A program made the position numbers and the translations under genes. From Tetradesmus obliquus (taxonomy: Eukaryota > Chlorophyta > Chlorophyceae > Sphaeropleales > Scenedesmaceae), in contig CP126197.1 of NCBI GenBank assembly GCA_030272155.1, positions 6,060,560 to 6,124,559 on the forward strand: a stretch of 64,000 nucleotides of DNA, written 5' to 3'. The notes beneath the pieces are model-generated. The model searched no databases. It was not told the DNA's origin and saw nothing but the letters and a program-made list of their open reading frames with translations. Shown one piece after another: positions 40,401 through 51,904 of the stretch. Numbering within the stretch: position 1 is the first letter of the stretch; every line of letters starts with the position of its first letter.

Positions 40401-42495
40401 CAGCTGCTGCGCCAGCCCCCGAAGCCGCACCTGACTTTGCGCTGCAGCATGGACTCTGTGGTTGAGTCAGCCTTGCACAGCCGCGGGTCAAAGCCGTCGC
40501 GTGAGGGGCGGCTGGAGGTGAAGGACACAGAGGCGGGCCGCGCCGGCTTGCCATGGGCAGGCGGCCAGCTGCTGCTGGGCAAGCTGCTGCGGCGCGTGCG
40601 CTGCCGGCGACGCACCCAGCAGACTGCAGCAGCAGCCACTAGCCCTGCAGCAGTACAAGCCGGCATGGGATGAGTAGGCAAAATTTGTGCTCTGTCCTGT
40701 GCGCTATGCAAGGTTGCTCAGCATGCGCCCTGGCCGGCATCTCGCTGCAGCCGCTGCCGATGTCAACATGACCAGCAGCAGAAGCTTCAGTCACGGAGCG
40801 TAGCTGCAGCAGCAGCCCTGCAACAGCTGCAACACACTCCCTGCCTTACCTACAGCCACCACAGGCACCACGACAGCTACAGCAATGAGAGGGGGCCGCA
40901 AGGCAGCAGCGCCGCCCTGCCGCAACTCTGCTGCCAGAACTTGGTCGATGAGGTCGTTCACACACGTCTCCGCGCCCTTGGCCAGGAGGCACTCGTCTGT
41001 CACGATGTTGTCACACACGCGCGACACGTTCTTCTGCCACTGCAGTGCACAAGGCGGATCAGCATACAGCAAGACTTGAGTGAAGCAGTGCTTGGCACAG
41101 GCTTGACACGCAGCTGTCAACAGCAGCGCATACAGCTGTGCGGCAGTTGTTGCCAGCTCCTCACACCATTGTTGTCTATGCCGCCATACGCGGATGCTTG
41201 TTGAAAAAATCGAACGTCTCAATGCTCGCATGCACCCATATCCTCCGCGCCCTGCGCCGGCGCGCCTCACCAGCGTGAGCCCCCCGGAGTGGCCCTGCTT
41301 GCCGCTGGCGGTGTGGCTCACGCGGCCCTCCTGGTGCGACAGCTCCAGCTGCACGGCCACGTCACCCAGCAGCAGCGACTGCGGGTAGGTGGCACCCTGC
41401 AGCAAGCAGCAGGTCAACGCATCAAGCACCAAGCAGCAGCAAGACAGAGGTGACCGACTGTATGGCGTGTCAGGGTGCATTTGTTTCCCCCACGCATGTC
41501 AGCCCTGTTGCTGCTGCTGAAATCACCTTGTTGCTGACTGTGAGTGGTGCTGCAGCAGCAACCTTCAGGACCATACACTGAGTGCAGCTGCTGCTCCGTC
41601 AGTTGCCTTGCTCTGGCACAGCCGTGCTGAGGAGCTTGACACTTGCTGCTGGCAACTTGCCGTGCGTGCTGGCTAGCTGTTGCAAGCATCAGCAGTGGCG
41701 CAGCGCACCTTGTACTCCGCACTGCCCACCCGCAGCTGCTGGCTGCCCATGGTGCTGCGCCACGCCACTGCACCGCGAGGCGTCTCGCTGATCACGGCAG
41801 CAGCATCTTTTGCTGGCGAGCACGCAATGCGGTGCCTGACGACGTCCTGCAGCAGCAGCACTGCGCCGCGCTGCTCACTGCCCACGATGGCCTGCACGCC
41901 GTCGCCTGCGCCCCTGCGCGCCCGTGTGAGGGCCAGGCTGCGCAGCGTCATGCTGCAGCTGGGGCACAGCGCCAGCACCTCGTGCTTGAAGGCCAGGTCC
42001 AGTTCCGGCAGGCTGCCGGGCCGGCCAGTAACGGTCACATTCCTGCAAACAGCAGCACAGATGCACAAAGTTATGGAGAGGGGTGGCATGATGCGACTGC
42101 TGGAGCTGTCGCACATTCCCACATGTCTGCTTGTTGCCTCTGAAGAGTGCAGCGTAATCTGTGCTTGCCCGACATGTGCGTGCAGGTCTCCCAAACCAGC
42201 TGGATAGAGTGGTGCAGCTGCGCGGGCGACACTGTCAGGTGTGCCAGCTGTGCGTGACATCTTGCTGTGCCCACCTGAGGATATGGACATAATGGTTGTC
42301 TCCAATCTCAGCCAACGAGCAATTTCCAGCCAGAACAACCGTGCTGATGTTGCTGTCTCTTAGTGCTGCCAGCAGCTGTCCAGGGCAAGAGACAACCTCT
42401 GCCGTGGATGCAGCAGCGTCACTCAGCAACGGTAGGATGCATATCACAGCCACCAGCAGGCACATACAAGGCCGGCCGGTGCCGCAGAGGCCCAT
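37427..42495 (-). CDS. Receptor-like protein kinase (TKL type) with signal peptide and one membrane span
   Basis: Eleven exons on the minus strand: 42275-42495, 41709-42042, 41271-41396, 40850-41033, 40431-40644, 40099-40272, 39196-39813, 38909-38954, 38679-38532, 38198-38280, 37427-37993; phases close to 904 residues. Residues 1-30 are a signal peptide (MCLLVAVICILPLLS). The ectodomain (about 30-270) has Cys pairs and repeated LTL/VVLAGN-like strands, perhaps a short beta-helix. A membrane span (PLIAVAVVVPVVAVGLVAAA, about 272-295) is followed by basic WVRRRQRTRR. The kinase has GSGSFGRVYKAR, VAVKVIE, the catalytic loop HGDLNARNVLV (split by an intron after HGDL), VADLGLS in place of DFG, GTMNHTAPELL and VYSFGVMM. 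A Ser/Ala-rich insert of about 130 residues lies before the hinge (WLVQEFCDRGTL). The ligand is unknown. The assembly is well supported; activity is likely since Lys and the HGD Asp are kept. Confidence 0.88.
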
Positions 42496-43024
42496 GCTGG
42501 CCGTTTGATGGGTTTACAGCACTGCGGGATACCGCTCCTCACGCAGGAGAGGTCCGCCGCCGATCGCGTGATTGACGATGGGCTATCATAATGTTGGGTA
42601 GTATCGCGCTGACATGGCTTAGTCCCACCGATGTCAGCGAAGGGAAGCCGCTGGTGCTGTGGTGGGCTTCATTAAGGCCAAGCGCGGTGTTGTTGCGGCA
42701 GTCTAACACAACGTATACATCTCAAAAGTGTAAATTGCAATCTGTTGGCAGGCTGTGCATCGCAACCGACAACCCGGCATGACACTCTCCTGAGGTTGGG
42801 TCATTGGCAAGGACAGTTATGCGACTTCAGGGTAGCAGCTTGCTGACCGTACCCGCCGTTCGCATCAGTGACATGCTACTGCTAAGTTGACGCGCACGAT
42901 CCAACGCCAGTTGCCTATCCTGGGGCAGCTGAGGGTACCCTGTCAACTGTATGCACCTGTGCTTCAGCATATTTGTCGCCAACACAAACATTACTAATAT
43001 GCGACCGTCAAAAAGGCTTTATTT
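42496..43024. promoter_or_regulatory. Head-to-head promoter region kinase (-) / DNMT2 (+)
   Basis: 529 bp between divergent start codons. The part next to the methyltransferase gene is AT-richer (AAAAAGGCTTTATTT just before its ATG). Confidence 0.4.
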
Positions 43025-43236
43025 ATGATGCAGCTGCATCATGTAGAGCTGTACAGTGGTGTAGGGGGCATGCGGCTTGCTGTTCAGGCTGCACTCCCTC
43101 CGCATGTGCAGTATGTCTGTCGCAAGGCCTTTGATGTAAACACGAATGCAAACCGGGTCTACGAGCATAATTTTAATCACGCACCTTCTGTACTGTCACT
43201 AGAACACTGCACAGCCGCGGACCTATATGTGAAGCA

Positions 43237-43275
<39 letters not shown>

Positions 43276-44120
43276 GCCGACACTTCTTCAGCCTCAGCAG
43301 CATGTGGAAGGCGTGGGCGTCAGCAGGCCTACCCCACTGCTGTGGACCCTGTCGCCCCCCTGCCAGCCGTACACCACCACAGCCAACAGCAAGCAAGCTG
43401 ATGCACAGGACGCACGCGCAGGCAGCCTGGCGCACCTGCTGCAGCTGATGCCCCAGCTGCAGCAGCTGCCCAGCCACATCCTGCTGGAGAACGTGCCTGC
43501 CTTCCACGCCTCACACAGCCACCAGCAGCTGCAGGCCGTGCTGCAGCAGCTGGGCTACCACGCCGTGGATGTGGTGCTGTGCCCCTCACAGTTGGGCGTG
43601 CCGCACCTCAGGCGGCGCCATTACACCCTGGCCAAGCTGAGGCACTGGCAGCGCGCCCACCCGCAGCATCAGCAGCCGCCTGCACACCAGCAGAATCACA
43701 GCAGCAGCAGCAGCAGCAGCAGCAGCACAGATGCTTTCAGCGAAGCAACGGCAGCTCAGCTGCAGCAGCTGGCGCATGGCCAGCCGGCTGCCCTAGTGAC
43801 TGCCGCCGCTGGCCAGCCGCGGGCGCTGCGCAGCTACCTGCAGCTGGACTGGTCGCAGGCCAGCCAGCCGCTGCGGTGCTGTGACGCGGCGCTGCAGCAG
43901 CAGGTGGCGCGCTACGCGCTGCCGCTGCCCCGCGTGGGTCGCTACTTCAAGGTGCTGGACCTGGTGGCCCCTGGCAGCAGCCGCCACTCCAACTGCTTCA
44001 CCAAGGGCTACGGCAGGAGCATCCTGGGCACTGGCTCCTACCTGCTGGAGGATGCGGCTGCACAGCTGCTGGCACGGCAGGACAGCAGGGGCAGGTGGCA
44101 CCTTGAGCGGGACCCTTACT

Positions 44121-44155
<35 letters not shown>

Positions 44156-44506
44156 TTGTTCGGCGCAGCAAGGCAAGCAGCGGAGAGCTCACAGCCCTGC
44201 GCAAGTGCAGAGCAGCACAGCATGCTGCAGCAGCATGCGGGCGACGTGACGCTGGACCCTGAACAACAGCCCCCGGCAGGGCAAGGCAGCAGCCAGGTGG
44301 CCGAGGCGGATGTGCCGCCGCTGCTGCGTGTGCGCTGCTTCACGCCGCGCGAGGCGGCCAGCCTGCAGGGCTTCCCCGCCAGCTTCAGCTTCCCTGAGGC
44401 CATCAGCGACAGGCAGGCGTATGCGCTGCTGGGCAACAGCGTGAGCGTAGACGCGGTCAGCTTCCTGGTGCGGCTGCTGCTGGAGGACGTGATAGGCGGC
44501 GCGTAG
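43025..44506 (+). CDS. TRDMT1: DNMT2-type tRNA (cytosine-C5) methyltransferase
   Basis: Single-exon gene, 493 residues, family usual about 390; the extra length is in Gln/Ser runs. S-adenosylmethionine motif I is VELYSGVGGMRLAV, the catalytic motif IV is SPPCQPYT (PPC, Cys nucleophile), motif VI is ILLENV, and LGVPHLRRRHY is the motif VIII region. The DNMT2 diagnostic Cys-Phe-Thr is in NCFTKGYGRSILGTGSYL. C-terminal motifs IX/X are CFTPREAASLQGFP and YALLGNSVSV. The family methylates C38 of tRNA-Asp (and some others) in the cytosol or nucleus. Inserts: 13 Gln near residue 71, Gln/Ser near 220, Ser near 365. Absence of introns contrasts with every other gene here. Bases 43025-43027 and 43028-43030 are both ATG; the first is taken. 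Confidence 0.95.
43235..43273 (+). repeat. (CAG)13 polyglutamine tract in DNMT2
   Basis: Thirteen consecutive Gln codons (one CAA among CAG) between the motif II-III region and motif IV. It falls outside catalytic motifs, in a loop by family comparison. Confidence 0.9.
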
Positions 44507-44811
44507 CAGCTGCTGGGGTGGCGTGACAGTGCTACAGTTTTGCTCACTGGCAGGCGTTGGACATGTCCTGCCGGAGCACAGTGTGCAGCCCTTGCAAGCC
44601 TGCTGTGGCTGCAGTCATAGTATGGTAGTGGCAGCAATGATATGCTGATTTTTTTTAGCTTTGAAGACGGATTTGTTGAGGGTTTGTGTACCCTGCTGCA
44701 CAGACACGGGCCTACACAGCAATCAAATACCAACGTTGGAGCGCCAAATGTTGCACATACATTTTTGTGCCAGGGAGTAAACATTGCACGGTTCTCGCCG
44801 TTTGTGATGTT

Positions 44812-44816
44812 TGTAA
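44812..44816 (+). terminator. TGTAA poly(A) signal for DNMT2
   Basis: TGTAA 306 nt after the stop codon, in an AT-richer stretch. Confidence 0.45.
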
Positions 44817-45061
44817 ACTCTTGTGAAACCTCCTACTTTCTATGGCTGTGGACTGCTATGCTGGGACGTCTCTGTGTCTTTGGCCTCTGTCAGCAGCAGT
44901 AGAACCAGTGACGGACAGCTGGGTTCAAGCGCTGCGCTCTGACGCCGACACACACCATATTTTTCGTGCAATGCGAGTGTAGCTAACACACTTGCAAATC
45001 TGCGCACGGTACTGTGGAGTCTGAGCTCGAGTAGATGTAGAGCGCAACTTGGTGCCTCAGC

Positions 45062-45709
45062 ATGCAGCGCTTGCCGATCTCAGCAGCACAAAATGCTCAA
45101 CAATGTTTTAGAACTACTTCAAACACAAGGCGATGCAGCATGGTCCCCAGCGTGAACATAGTAATCCACAACCAGCACACTGGGGAGGGCCTGACACAAC
45201 CCCACCACCGCCACGGCAGCTTCTCTAGGCACTCCGGCAGGGCTTACAGCGGGCAGAGAGATGGTGAGTCAGACCGTGTGGTGACAGGCTTGTGCTGTGC
45301 GCTGATGTAGCTGTCAAGGTCAAACACGCAAGCAGCAGCGGCACCAGCAGCAGCAGCAGTGGCAGCAACAGCACTGGCAGGAGCTGCAGTAGCAGGAGCA
45401 GGATCAGAAGCAGCAGCAGCAGTGCAGTCATTCCATTAACATGCAGGCAGCCGTGCCTCAGCAGCACCAACCGCAGTGGTTCCTGGCAAAGGGGCAGCTG
45501 CAGCACCTGGTGCAACACACGCTCCCATGTCGTGTGAGCAGCAGCCACAAACGACTGCAGCTCTCATATCTTGCAGGTTGTGCTGCCGCATTGGCATGAT
45601 ACCAGCAGCGCATGCACAGTACAGCCATTGCCTCGAGCACACACCGCTGAGGCCAACCACTGGGGGCTTGTTGAGGTGCAACATGTTGTGTGCATCGTAG
45701 CTCATGGTA

Positions 45710-45760
<51 letters not shown>

Positions 45761-47904
45761 CGCAGATGTCGCTGCCGCCAGCAGCCGCACCAGCATCGGC
45801 CCCGTGGACGCCAGCGTGGAGGAGGCGCTGCACATCGTGGAGGAGTCGCTGCTGGAGCGCGCAGCGCTGTGCGACAGCGGCCTGCCAGACCCTGACATGT
45901 GAGCACATGATGAGGCGGCAGTGAAGCTAGCAATGCAGCAATCTTGGCTGTTACGGCTCCGCTTGTGCTCTTAGTAATCAGATGTTTGTGCAGTTGCTGC
46001 TAGCATCAACGCATGCCTGCTGCCAATTGGCCTGAAAGGGTTAAAGAACTTCTATTGCTTGTTGAACAAGCATTGCTACTTCAAAGCGTCAGCTGTGCTG
46101 CCTGGGGGGAGGGGTGGTGGTGGTGGTGGATGTGGTGGTGGACGTGGTGGTGGCTTCAGTACTGCGCTTACCGGCCCGGTGCAGATCATCAGCAGCAACT
46201 AAACCACTGCAACTGCTTGTTCAATGTATTTCACTCGCAAATCTCTTTTTGGCGCATTGCATGCCGTGCTGTTGTGCTGTGGCGCAGGTGCCTCATCCCT
46301 GAGGCCGAGGAGGAGCCGCCCAAGGAGCTGCCGGTGTGGGACGAAGCCCTGACACGGTGGGTGGACGGTGGTGCAGCCTTGACGGAGTGCATGGGGCTGC
46401 CAGGCTGCAGTGGATATCAAACCAAAGCTTGTTGAGCCTGGGTGGCAGCGTCACATCCTTGGGGCTGTTGGTGATGTGCGGTGCTGGACTAAATTGCATG
46501 CCGACATGGCGTCTATCAGATCAAAGTTTGTTTATATGTCAAGAAGGGGTTACTTCAACTCATTTTGGTCAGATTTAAGCACCCAGCCATGTCAGCCTGG
46601 AGATGTCCAAAGCCAGTTCTGTCTCAGCTGCAGGCTTGACAGTCGCTCTGACAGTCCCTCTCACCTGTTCCTTCCTGTGCGCACGCAGTGGCCGCTGGTT
46701 GCTTGGGCTACTGGTGCTGCAGTCGACAAGCTCTTTTGTGCTGGACAGCTACCAAGACCTGCTGAAGGCAAGTAGTCTGCTAGCCACAAGTTGATGCACT
46801 GCATGTGTTGCTCTGCGTAGAGGTGGTTGTGCTGCAACTGCCTAATGCATTCCTTCAAGCAAGCGGCTTTGCATGCAGAAGCACTGGCCAGCACCATATG
46901 CGCGCAACAATGCAGCAACTCACACCATGTCTGGTCTTGCCGGCATGCCAGACACCACGGTGTTCAATTGTGTGTGCTGCAGGACCACATTGTGGTGACG
47001 CTGTTCCTGACCATGCTGGTTGGCGCTGGAGGCAATGCAGGCAACCAAAGCGCCATCAAGGTCATCAGAGGCCTGGTGAGGGCTGCGGCACAACTGCAGT
47101 GACATGCGTCAACTGCCTGCCTGTTTTGTGCTGCTACACAGGCTGCGCTCTTCAACGCGTAATTACATTTGACAGCCCAGCTTTCAGTGTGCAACCATGA
47201 TGCACAAACACCGATAACTGCCTGATCACATGTTACCAGCACAACGTGCGACTTTATGTAACAGGCATGCCAGTATCTCTTGCTACTGTTGAACATACCA
47301 CTTTTGCGTTCTGCAGGCGACCGGCAGCATCACCACGAGCTGGAAGTCCATTAAGGCTACAGTCAATGAGCAACTAGAGGTTGCGTTGCTGCTGGGAGGG
47401 GGGCTGGCAGCAGCAGGGTTTGTTCGGGTGTACCTGACCAACGGCAGCCTACTCAACTCGTGCGCCATCTCCCTCTCCTTGATGACCATCGTGATGGCGT
47501 CCGTGGTCCTTGGCTCTGGCCTGCCATTCTGCCTAGCTAGGTAAGAGGGACTACGATAGATACTGCTCTTCCTGAAATTTTTATCGTTGTGGCTGCTTGA
47601 CGTCGTGGCTCTAACTCTGTGTGAGCGCAAGGATCGACCTGGATGTTTAGGTCAACAGTTTGCTTGAACACTACCCAACACAATGGACTCTCAAATGCAT
47701 GTTTTGAGACATGCAACCAACGCACGGGCTAACACTAACCTCTGTGCATCACCTGTATGCCGTTGCTGTCGTTTGACCAGGATTGGAGTAGACCCCGCGC
47801 ATGCAGGGACAAGCATCCAAGTGCTGATGGACATCCTGGGCGTAGCAATCACATGCGGCACGTGCCAGTTTGTCTTGGTACAATACGCTGGAAGCCTGGG
47901 GTAG
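45062..47904 (+). CDS. MgtE/SLC41-type magnesium transporter
   Basis: Exons 45062-45263, 45766-45898, 46288-46356, 46689-46767, 46983-47075, 47317-47540 and 47781-47904, phases closing to 307 residues. The first exon (MQRLPISAAQN...) is joined by phase and a GTGAGT donor and is the least certain. An acidic region (VDASVEEALHIVEESLLERA, then PEAEEEPPKELPVWDEAL) precedes the MgtE membrane domain. Seen there are GRWLLGLLVLQSTSSFVLDS, then the signature TMLVGAGGNAGNQSAIKVIRG, then LLLGGGLAAAGFVRVYL, LSLMTIVMASVVLGSGLPF, and RIGVDPAHAGTSIQVLMDI plus a last helix. About five spans, one MgtE domain, so it would act as a dimer like the bacterial protein. No CBS domains. Membrane location (plasma, plastid or vacuole) unknown. 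Intron 4 starts with GC (AAG/GCAAGT) instead of GT. Confidence 0.87.
45711..45757 (+). repeat. (TGC)n microsatellite at an intron 3' end
   Basis: About 15 TGC/CTG triplets directly before the acceptor of exon 2 of the Mg2+ transporter gene (CAG at 45763-45765). The tract replaces a normal pyrimidine tract, so length changes could affect splicing. Confidence 0.85.
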
Positions 47905-47951
47905 AGTTTATAGACAGGTGAATGCACACCATGCTCAAATTGAGATGGGCT

Positions 47952-47956
47952 TGTAA
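47952..47956 (+). terminator. TGTAA poly(A) signal for the Mg2+ transporter gene
   Basis: TGTAA 48 nt after the stop codon. Confidence 0.5.
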
Positions 47957-48904
47957 CATACATCGATGCATGCATGTTCAGTAGTTGTATATCATGGCGA
48001 CGTGTGTAGGGTGGCGCTTCAGCTATCTGTTGTCTTGACTGTGTCGCATTGCTGGGGCGTATGCGTGGCTGCCAAGGGGTGACGATCATGTTTTGGCAAC
48101 TGCCCACATTGCTTGTTGCAATGCAGCTGTATGGTGGCTGCGTGCTAGTGGCACTGCACGCCAAAGTGTGTGAGCACTTCTCTACATGCTGCGTTCAAGA
48201 CTTGGTGATGGCGTCCTGAAGCCTTTGTTGCTGAAAGTGCCGTTCTGCGCTTGTCTCCAGTGCACGCACTGCTTTTTTCACGCACCGTCTTGAGTGGTAA
48301 CGTGATGGTGGCCACAAGTATGTGTGTCAAAAATAAGCCATGGGTGTGCAGTCCAGCTTGCGCGTAGCCTTTCCTTGGGTGCAGGTGTTGCACTATGCCT
48401 TGGTGATCAAGGTGGCATGTATTAATATTTAGATATGAACGTAAAACTCATGCAGCCCACCGTGCTAACAAAAATTGATATATCAAAGCATAGCATTGAC
48501 AGAGGTGGTTGGCGGCTTTGTTGCCATGATGTAACTGAGTGACTTGATGGTGGAATTTCACATGGACTTGTCCATGCATCTCAATACATTGGTCGTCATG
48601 TCGCTGATGGATGTTGAGGTCCTGAACATGAGCAAGCAACTTGCATTCATTGAATGACCTAGAAGAAATCCAAACACCTGTGCATGCGTGAATCTGACTC
48701 CGTAGAGCCCAACGCGCTAACTCGTATCAGAGCCAGGTGCACTTGTTGCTCAATGCCATCACCGCTATCTACTTCAGAGATAAGTAGTTAGCTGCGCAAG
48801 AACTGCTGTACGACAACTTTGCCGCAACATATTCTCATCAAGCTAAGCTATTATCACGTTCAAAAACCACCTGGCAGCTGCTAGCCATGCACCCAGGTGT
48901 GCAA
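47957..48904. other. Gene-free transition to the subtelomere
   Basis: No coding family, RNA or repeat recognised. Base composition is less GC-rich than in the genic part. It is the last stretch before satellite copies begin. Confidence 0.5.
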
Positions 48905-49115
48905 AACGGTAACCACCAACCCGGTGCGTTCTGCGCATGTTGCAAAGCTTCATGCAGCCCATGCTTTGTTTTGGATGTCTGTTTAAATTTAAACGAATCC
49001 AGGTACATTCATTGGCATGCGGGGAGGCCGGAAAACAGAGCAGTAGTCATGCGGTGAAGATGCGGTGAAGATGCGGTGAACTTGCGGTGAACTTGCGGTG
49101 AAACCACCAACCACT
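48905..49115 (+). repeat. Solo copy of the subtelomeric composite satellite (diverged)
   Basis: Has the satellite core (CCGGTGCGTTCTGCGCATG, then AGCCCA, an AT-rich TTAAATTTAAA, GGCATGCGGGGAGGCCGG) followed by four 11-bp modules ATGCGGTGAAG/TTGCGGTGAAC. More diverged than the later clusters. Confidence 0.8.
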
Positions 49116-49124
49116 ATGGTCAAG

Positions 49125-49275
49125 GCCCATCCACAACTCATCCACAAATCGTCCACATCAGGTCATCCACAGTGCCATCCACAGCGGACTACGGCCATCC
49201 ACAGGCCATCCACATCCGTCTGGGTCCACATGGCGTGTGGATGAACTTCGCACACTTATGGATGAAGTTGTGGAT
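49125..49275 (+). repeat. CATCCACA-rich array
   Basis: The heptamer ATCCACA recurs at irregular 10-30 bp spacing (for example CCATCCACAACTCATCCACA and TCATCCACAGTGCCATCCAC), then appears inverted (GTGTGGATGAAC, TTGTGGATAG) at the right end. A related piece is at 51820-51890. Confidence 0.75.
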
Positions 49276-51816
49276 AGCGTAAACCAGCCTCGAATCATTG
49301 ATTAAACATGTTCAACAATGATATATAACAATAATCGATGATTTCGCGTCGCGCTGGCGCCGGGTACGCGAGCACAGCGTGCAGCAACAGAAGCAGCAGC
49401 AGGTACAAAGCTTGCAAGGCCAAATCACTGCTGCTCCTGCTGCACCTGTAGTACCAGGCCACATGTACACAAAAACAGACAAGAATGCCGCAAGATGTGC
49501 TATGTCCCTGCAACGCAACACTATGCTGTGACCTGCCACATGCAACCTGAACCATTGTGTTCTGTCTGATGCTGCTCAGTCAGTAGCATGCTGCTTGCCA
49601 CTCCAGCAGCCCGTCTTGCTGTGTCAGGCCCTAAGCTGCTGCTTAACCGTGCATTTGATGGAATGACAGCTCCACGATGCCTGCTTGCTGCAGCAACACA
49701 TAGCATGCAACTCGGTAACCTGCACATCAGCTTGCAAGTCAGCAGCAGTCGCAGTAGCAGCAGCAGCAACAACAAAGGCAGCAAAGTGTTTTAGGGGTCT
49801 GTGTTGTACGTGCAACTGCTACAGCAGCGCTGCTGCTGTCAAACCCCCATGCAGGAATTGTACAACTTCGCTGCTGCTGCTTCTCAGCATAGAAGCACTG
49901 GCATATCAAGACCCCACACAACATGTGGCGCAAGTCTGACGCTGCTACTGCTGCGGAGGTGATCTGACACTAGGCAGGCATGCGATCTGTGTTGCGCTGC
50001 AGAACCCTGGATGGCGCCCTGCATGCTCAACCTTGCACGTACCTGTCAACAAGTTCCAGACTGTTGTTGACAGTGAGATTGTTGTGCGCGAGTAAAGCCG
50101 TCGCGCTGCAGGCTGCTTGCCTGCAAACAGCCCGATGCACTGGACGAACCTGCAGCAAACCATCACGTGTGGTGAGTGCTGTGCAAACGGCAGCTGCTAC
50201 TGCATTGATGCTTGCAGGCACCCCGTGGTGCGACCCAAGCCAACATGCATCACAGGTGCTGCTGCTGCTTCTGCTGCCAGTGTTACCGTGATGTCGTGCG
50301 CATGCAGGGCAGCCGCTGCAGCAGCTAGTGCCATCACATGCTACTGCAGCCACTGCCAGCTGTTGTCGTTGCTGTGCACTGCCTCTGGGGTCATGTAGCT
50401 GTCGCTGAACCTGTGCTTCTGCTGTACACCTGGCAGCAGATCCTCTCACCTGGCATCAAGCTGTTGCAGCCGCTGAGTGTGCTGTTGTTGCTTGACATCA
50501 TCAGCGCAGCTTCACAACTTGGCATCTAATTCAAGGAATGTAGCCGTGGCAGCCTTTGCGCAGTGTTAAAATGTGCACAAATGCGATCCGTAAGCCATGC
50601 ATGCGCAACAACATACATGTGAATTCATGCATGTTCAGTATGCCACACAGCACTGCTTCACTTGCGCTACCGTGACAAAGCTGTTGCGGGCTAAGCGTTG
50701 ACCCTACGGCTGATTGCCCCTCACAAAATCACCGCTGACTGCCTGCAGGACAAGATGCACATGCGTGCAGAGGGACTGCAGTCCGCTGCTGTGCTCGGGT
50801 CAGCTGCTGATGTCACCACCTGCCTAGTGGCTTGCACAGCTTGCTCACCTGCTGTCTGCTGCTTTACGTTTGGTGCAATAGCAGATCCAGCGTCCAGGAT
50901 TTGCCGCCCACACATGTGTGCTTTGGCGTGCATGTATGTTGTGGATGCCTGCTGCTGCTCCTGCTGCTGTGCAACTCCTGCTGCATCAGCTGGCACTAGT
51001 GTGGTCAACGCTGCAATAACGCTGCTAGAAACATAGAGTATGTTTATATAGTAACGAATGAAGCAGGCGCACGACAGTGATGGGCCCAGGATCACCCACA
51101 ACAGCCATGGTTGCTGTTGGTAGCAGCACTGTTGATCTGGCTGATCCTGGGCTGGTCACTTGCATTAAACCTGTTGTACTCATTGTAATCGTTACGACGT
51201 GATATTTTGCGTGAAGATGTCGTCATCAATAGCTGTAAAAGCAGCCCGGCAGGTACGCTGCAACCCCTCACGATGCTGTGTACGCAGGCATTACTCAGGC
51301 GCAGTTGAAAGCAGGTCCATTGAAGTCAAAGCTTCAATTTCATATGTTGCGCTTGCATCAGCCATGGGGTGCTCCGCATTAGGGTGGGCTGTCAGTTCCA
51401 AACCACGATGTTTGAACAGATGTCAGGAGCGCGACCAATGCTGTCAGGCGCATTCCTTCTAACAAACCGTTTGATTCGAAAATTTATTAAAAATGGGCGC
51501 CCAGTTTGTGCTGGCAGCAAGATGTGCCATCGGCACACCAAGTGCTTCAGCCCAGTCCTGCAGGGTTGCAAGGGAACTGCAGTAGTACAACAACCACGGC
51601 TGAACGATTATAAGTAATAAGAAAGTAGCATAGTCTGCCTCTACTGTGCATGTGTCCTGCCAGGCCTGCACCTGCACCTGACATCTGGGGCCCCCCAGGA
51701 GGGGCTCCTGCAGTACAACTGTTGCGGCTGCACAGGTGTGCTGTCCTTGAATAACCATAGAATGCACTTAAAAACACATCCACGGCATCAATAACAGCTT
51801 CTGTGAGCAGCCACTG
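49276..51816. other. Subtelomeric stretch without a clear gene
   Basis: GCA/CTG-rich sequence resembling the intronic and low-complexity parts of the genes further left, with many short frames and no recognisable domain. It may contain eroded gene remnants. One small frame with a presequence-like N-terminus is listed at 51217-51462. Confidence 0.4.
51217..51462 (+). CDS. Hypothetical small ORF with targeting-like N-terminus, possibly a gene fragment
   Basis: 81 codons from an ATG. It begins MSSSIAVKAARQVRC and contains CCVRRHYSGAVESR, basic, hydroxylated and without acids at the start, like a mitochondrial or plastid presequence, then SYVALASAMGCSALGWAV. It stops at 51462 with no domain following. 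It could be the 5' exon of a truncated gene at the edge of the repeats, or chance. No family recognised. Confidence 0.2.
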   Translation: MSSSIAVKAARQVRCNPSRCCVRRHYSGAVESRSIEVKASISYVALASAMGCSALGWAVSSKPRCLNRCQERDQCCQAHSF

Positions 51817-51822
51817 AACAGT

Positions 51823-51847
51823 CATCCACAGCAGCATGCTGTGGATG
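51823..51847. repeat. 11-bp inverted repeat (hairpin) built on CATCCACAGCA
   Basis: CATCCACAGCA, three bases, TGCTGTGGATG. It uses the same CATCCACA motif as the array at 49125-49275 and is just before the second satellite cluster. Confidence 0.6.
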
Positions 51848-51904
51848 CACCAGTCAGGCGCTGTGGACGACTTGAGGATGGTTTGTGGATCAGGCTTGGC
51901 CATA

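Noticed and set aside
49300-51100. Possible second receptor-like gene on the minus strand (for example HNNLTVNNSLELVDR near 50036-50092 with a donor)
   Set aside because: Only one suggestive exon-like piece; no adjoining exons could be joined, so not annotated as a gene.
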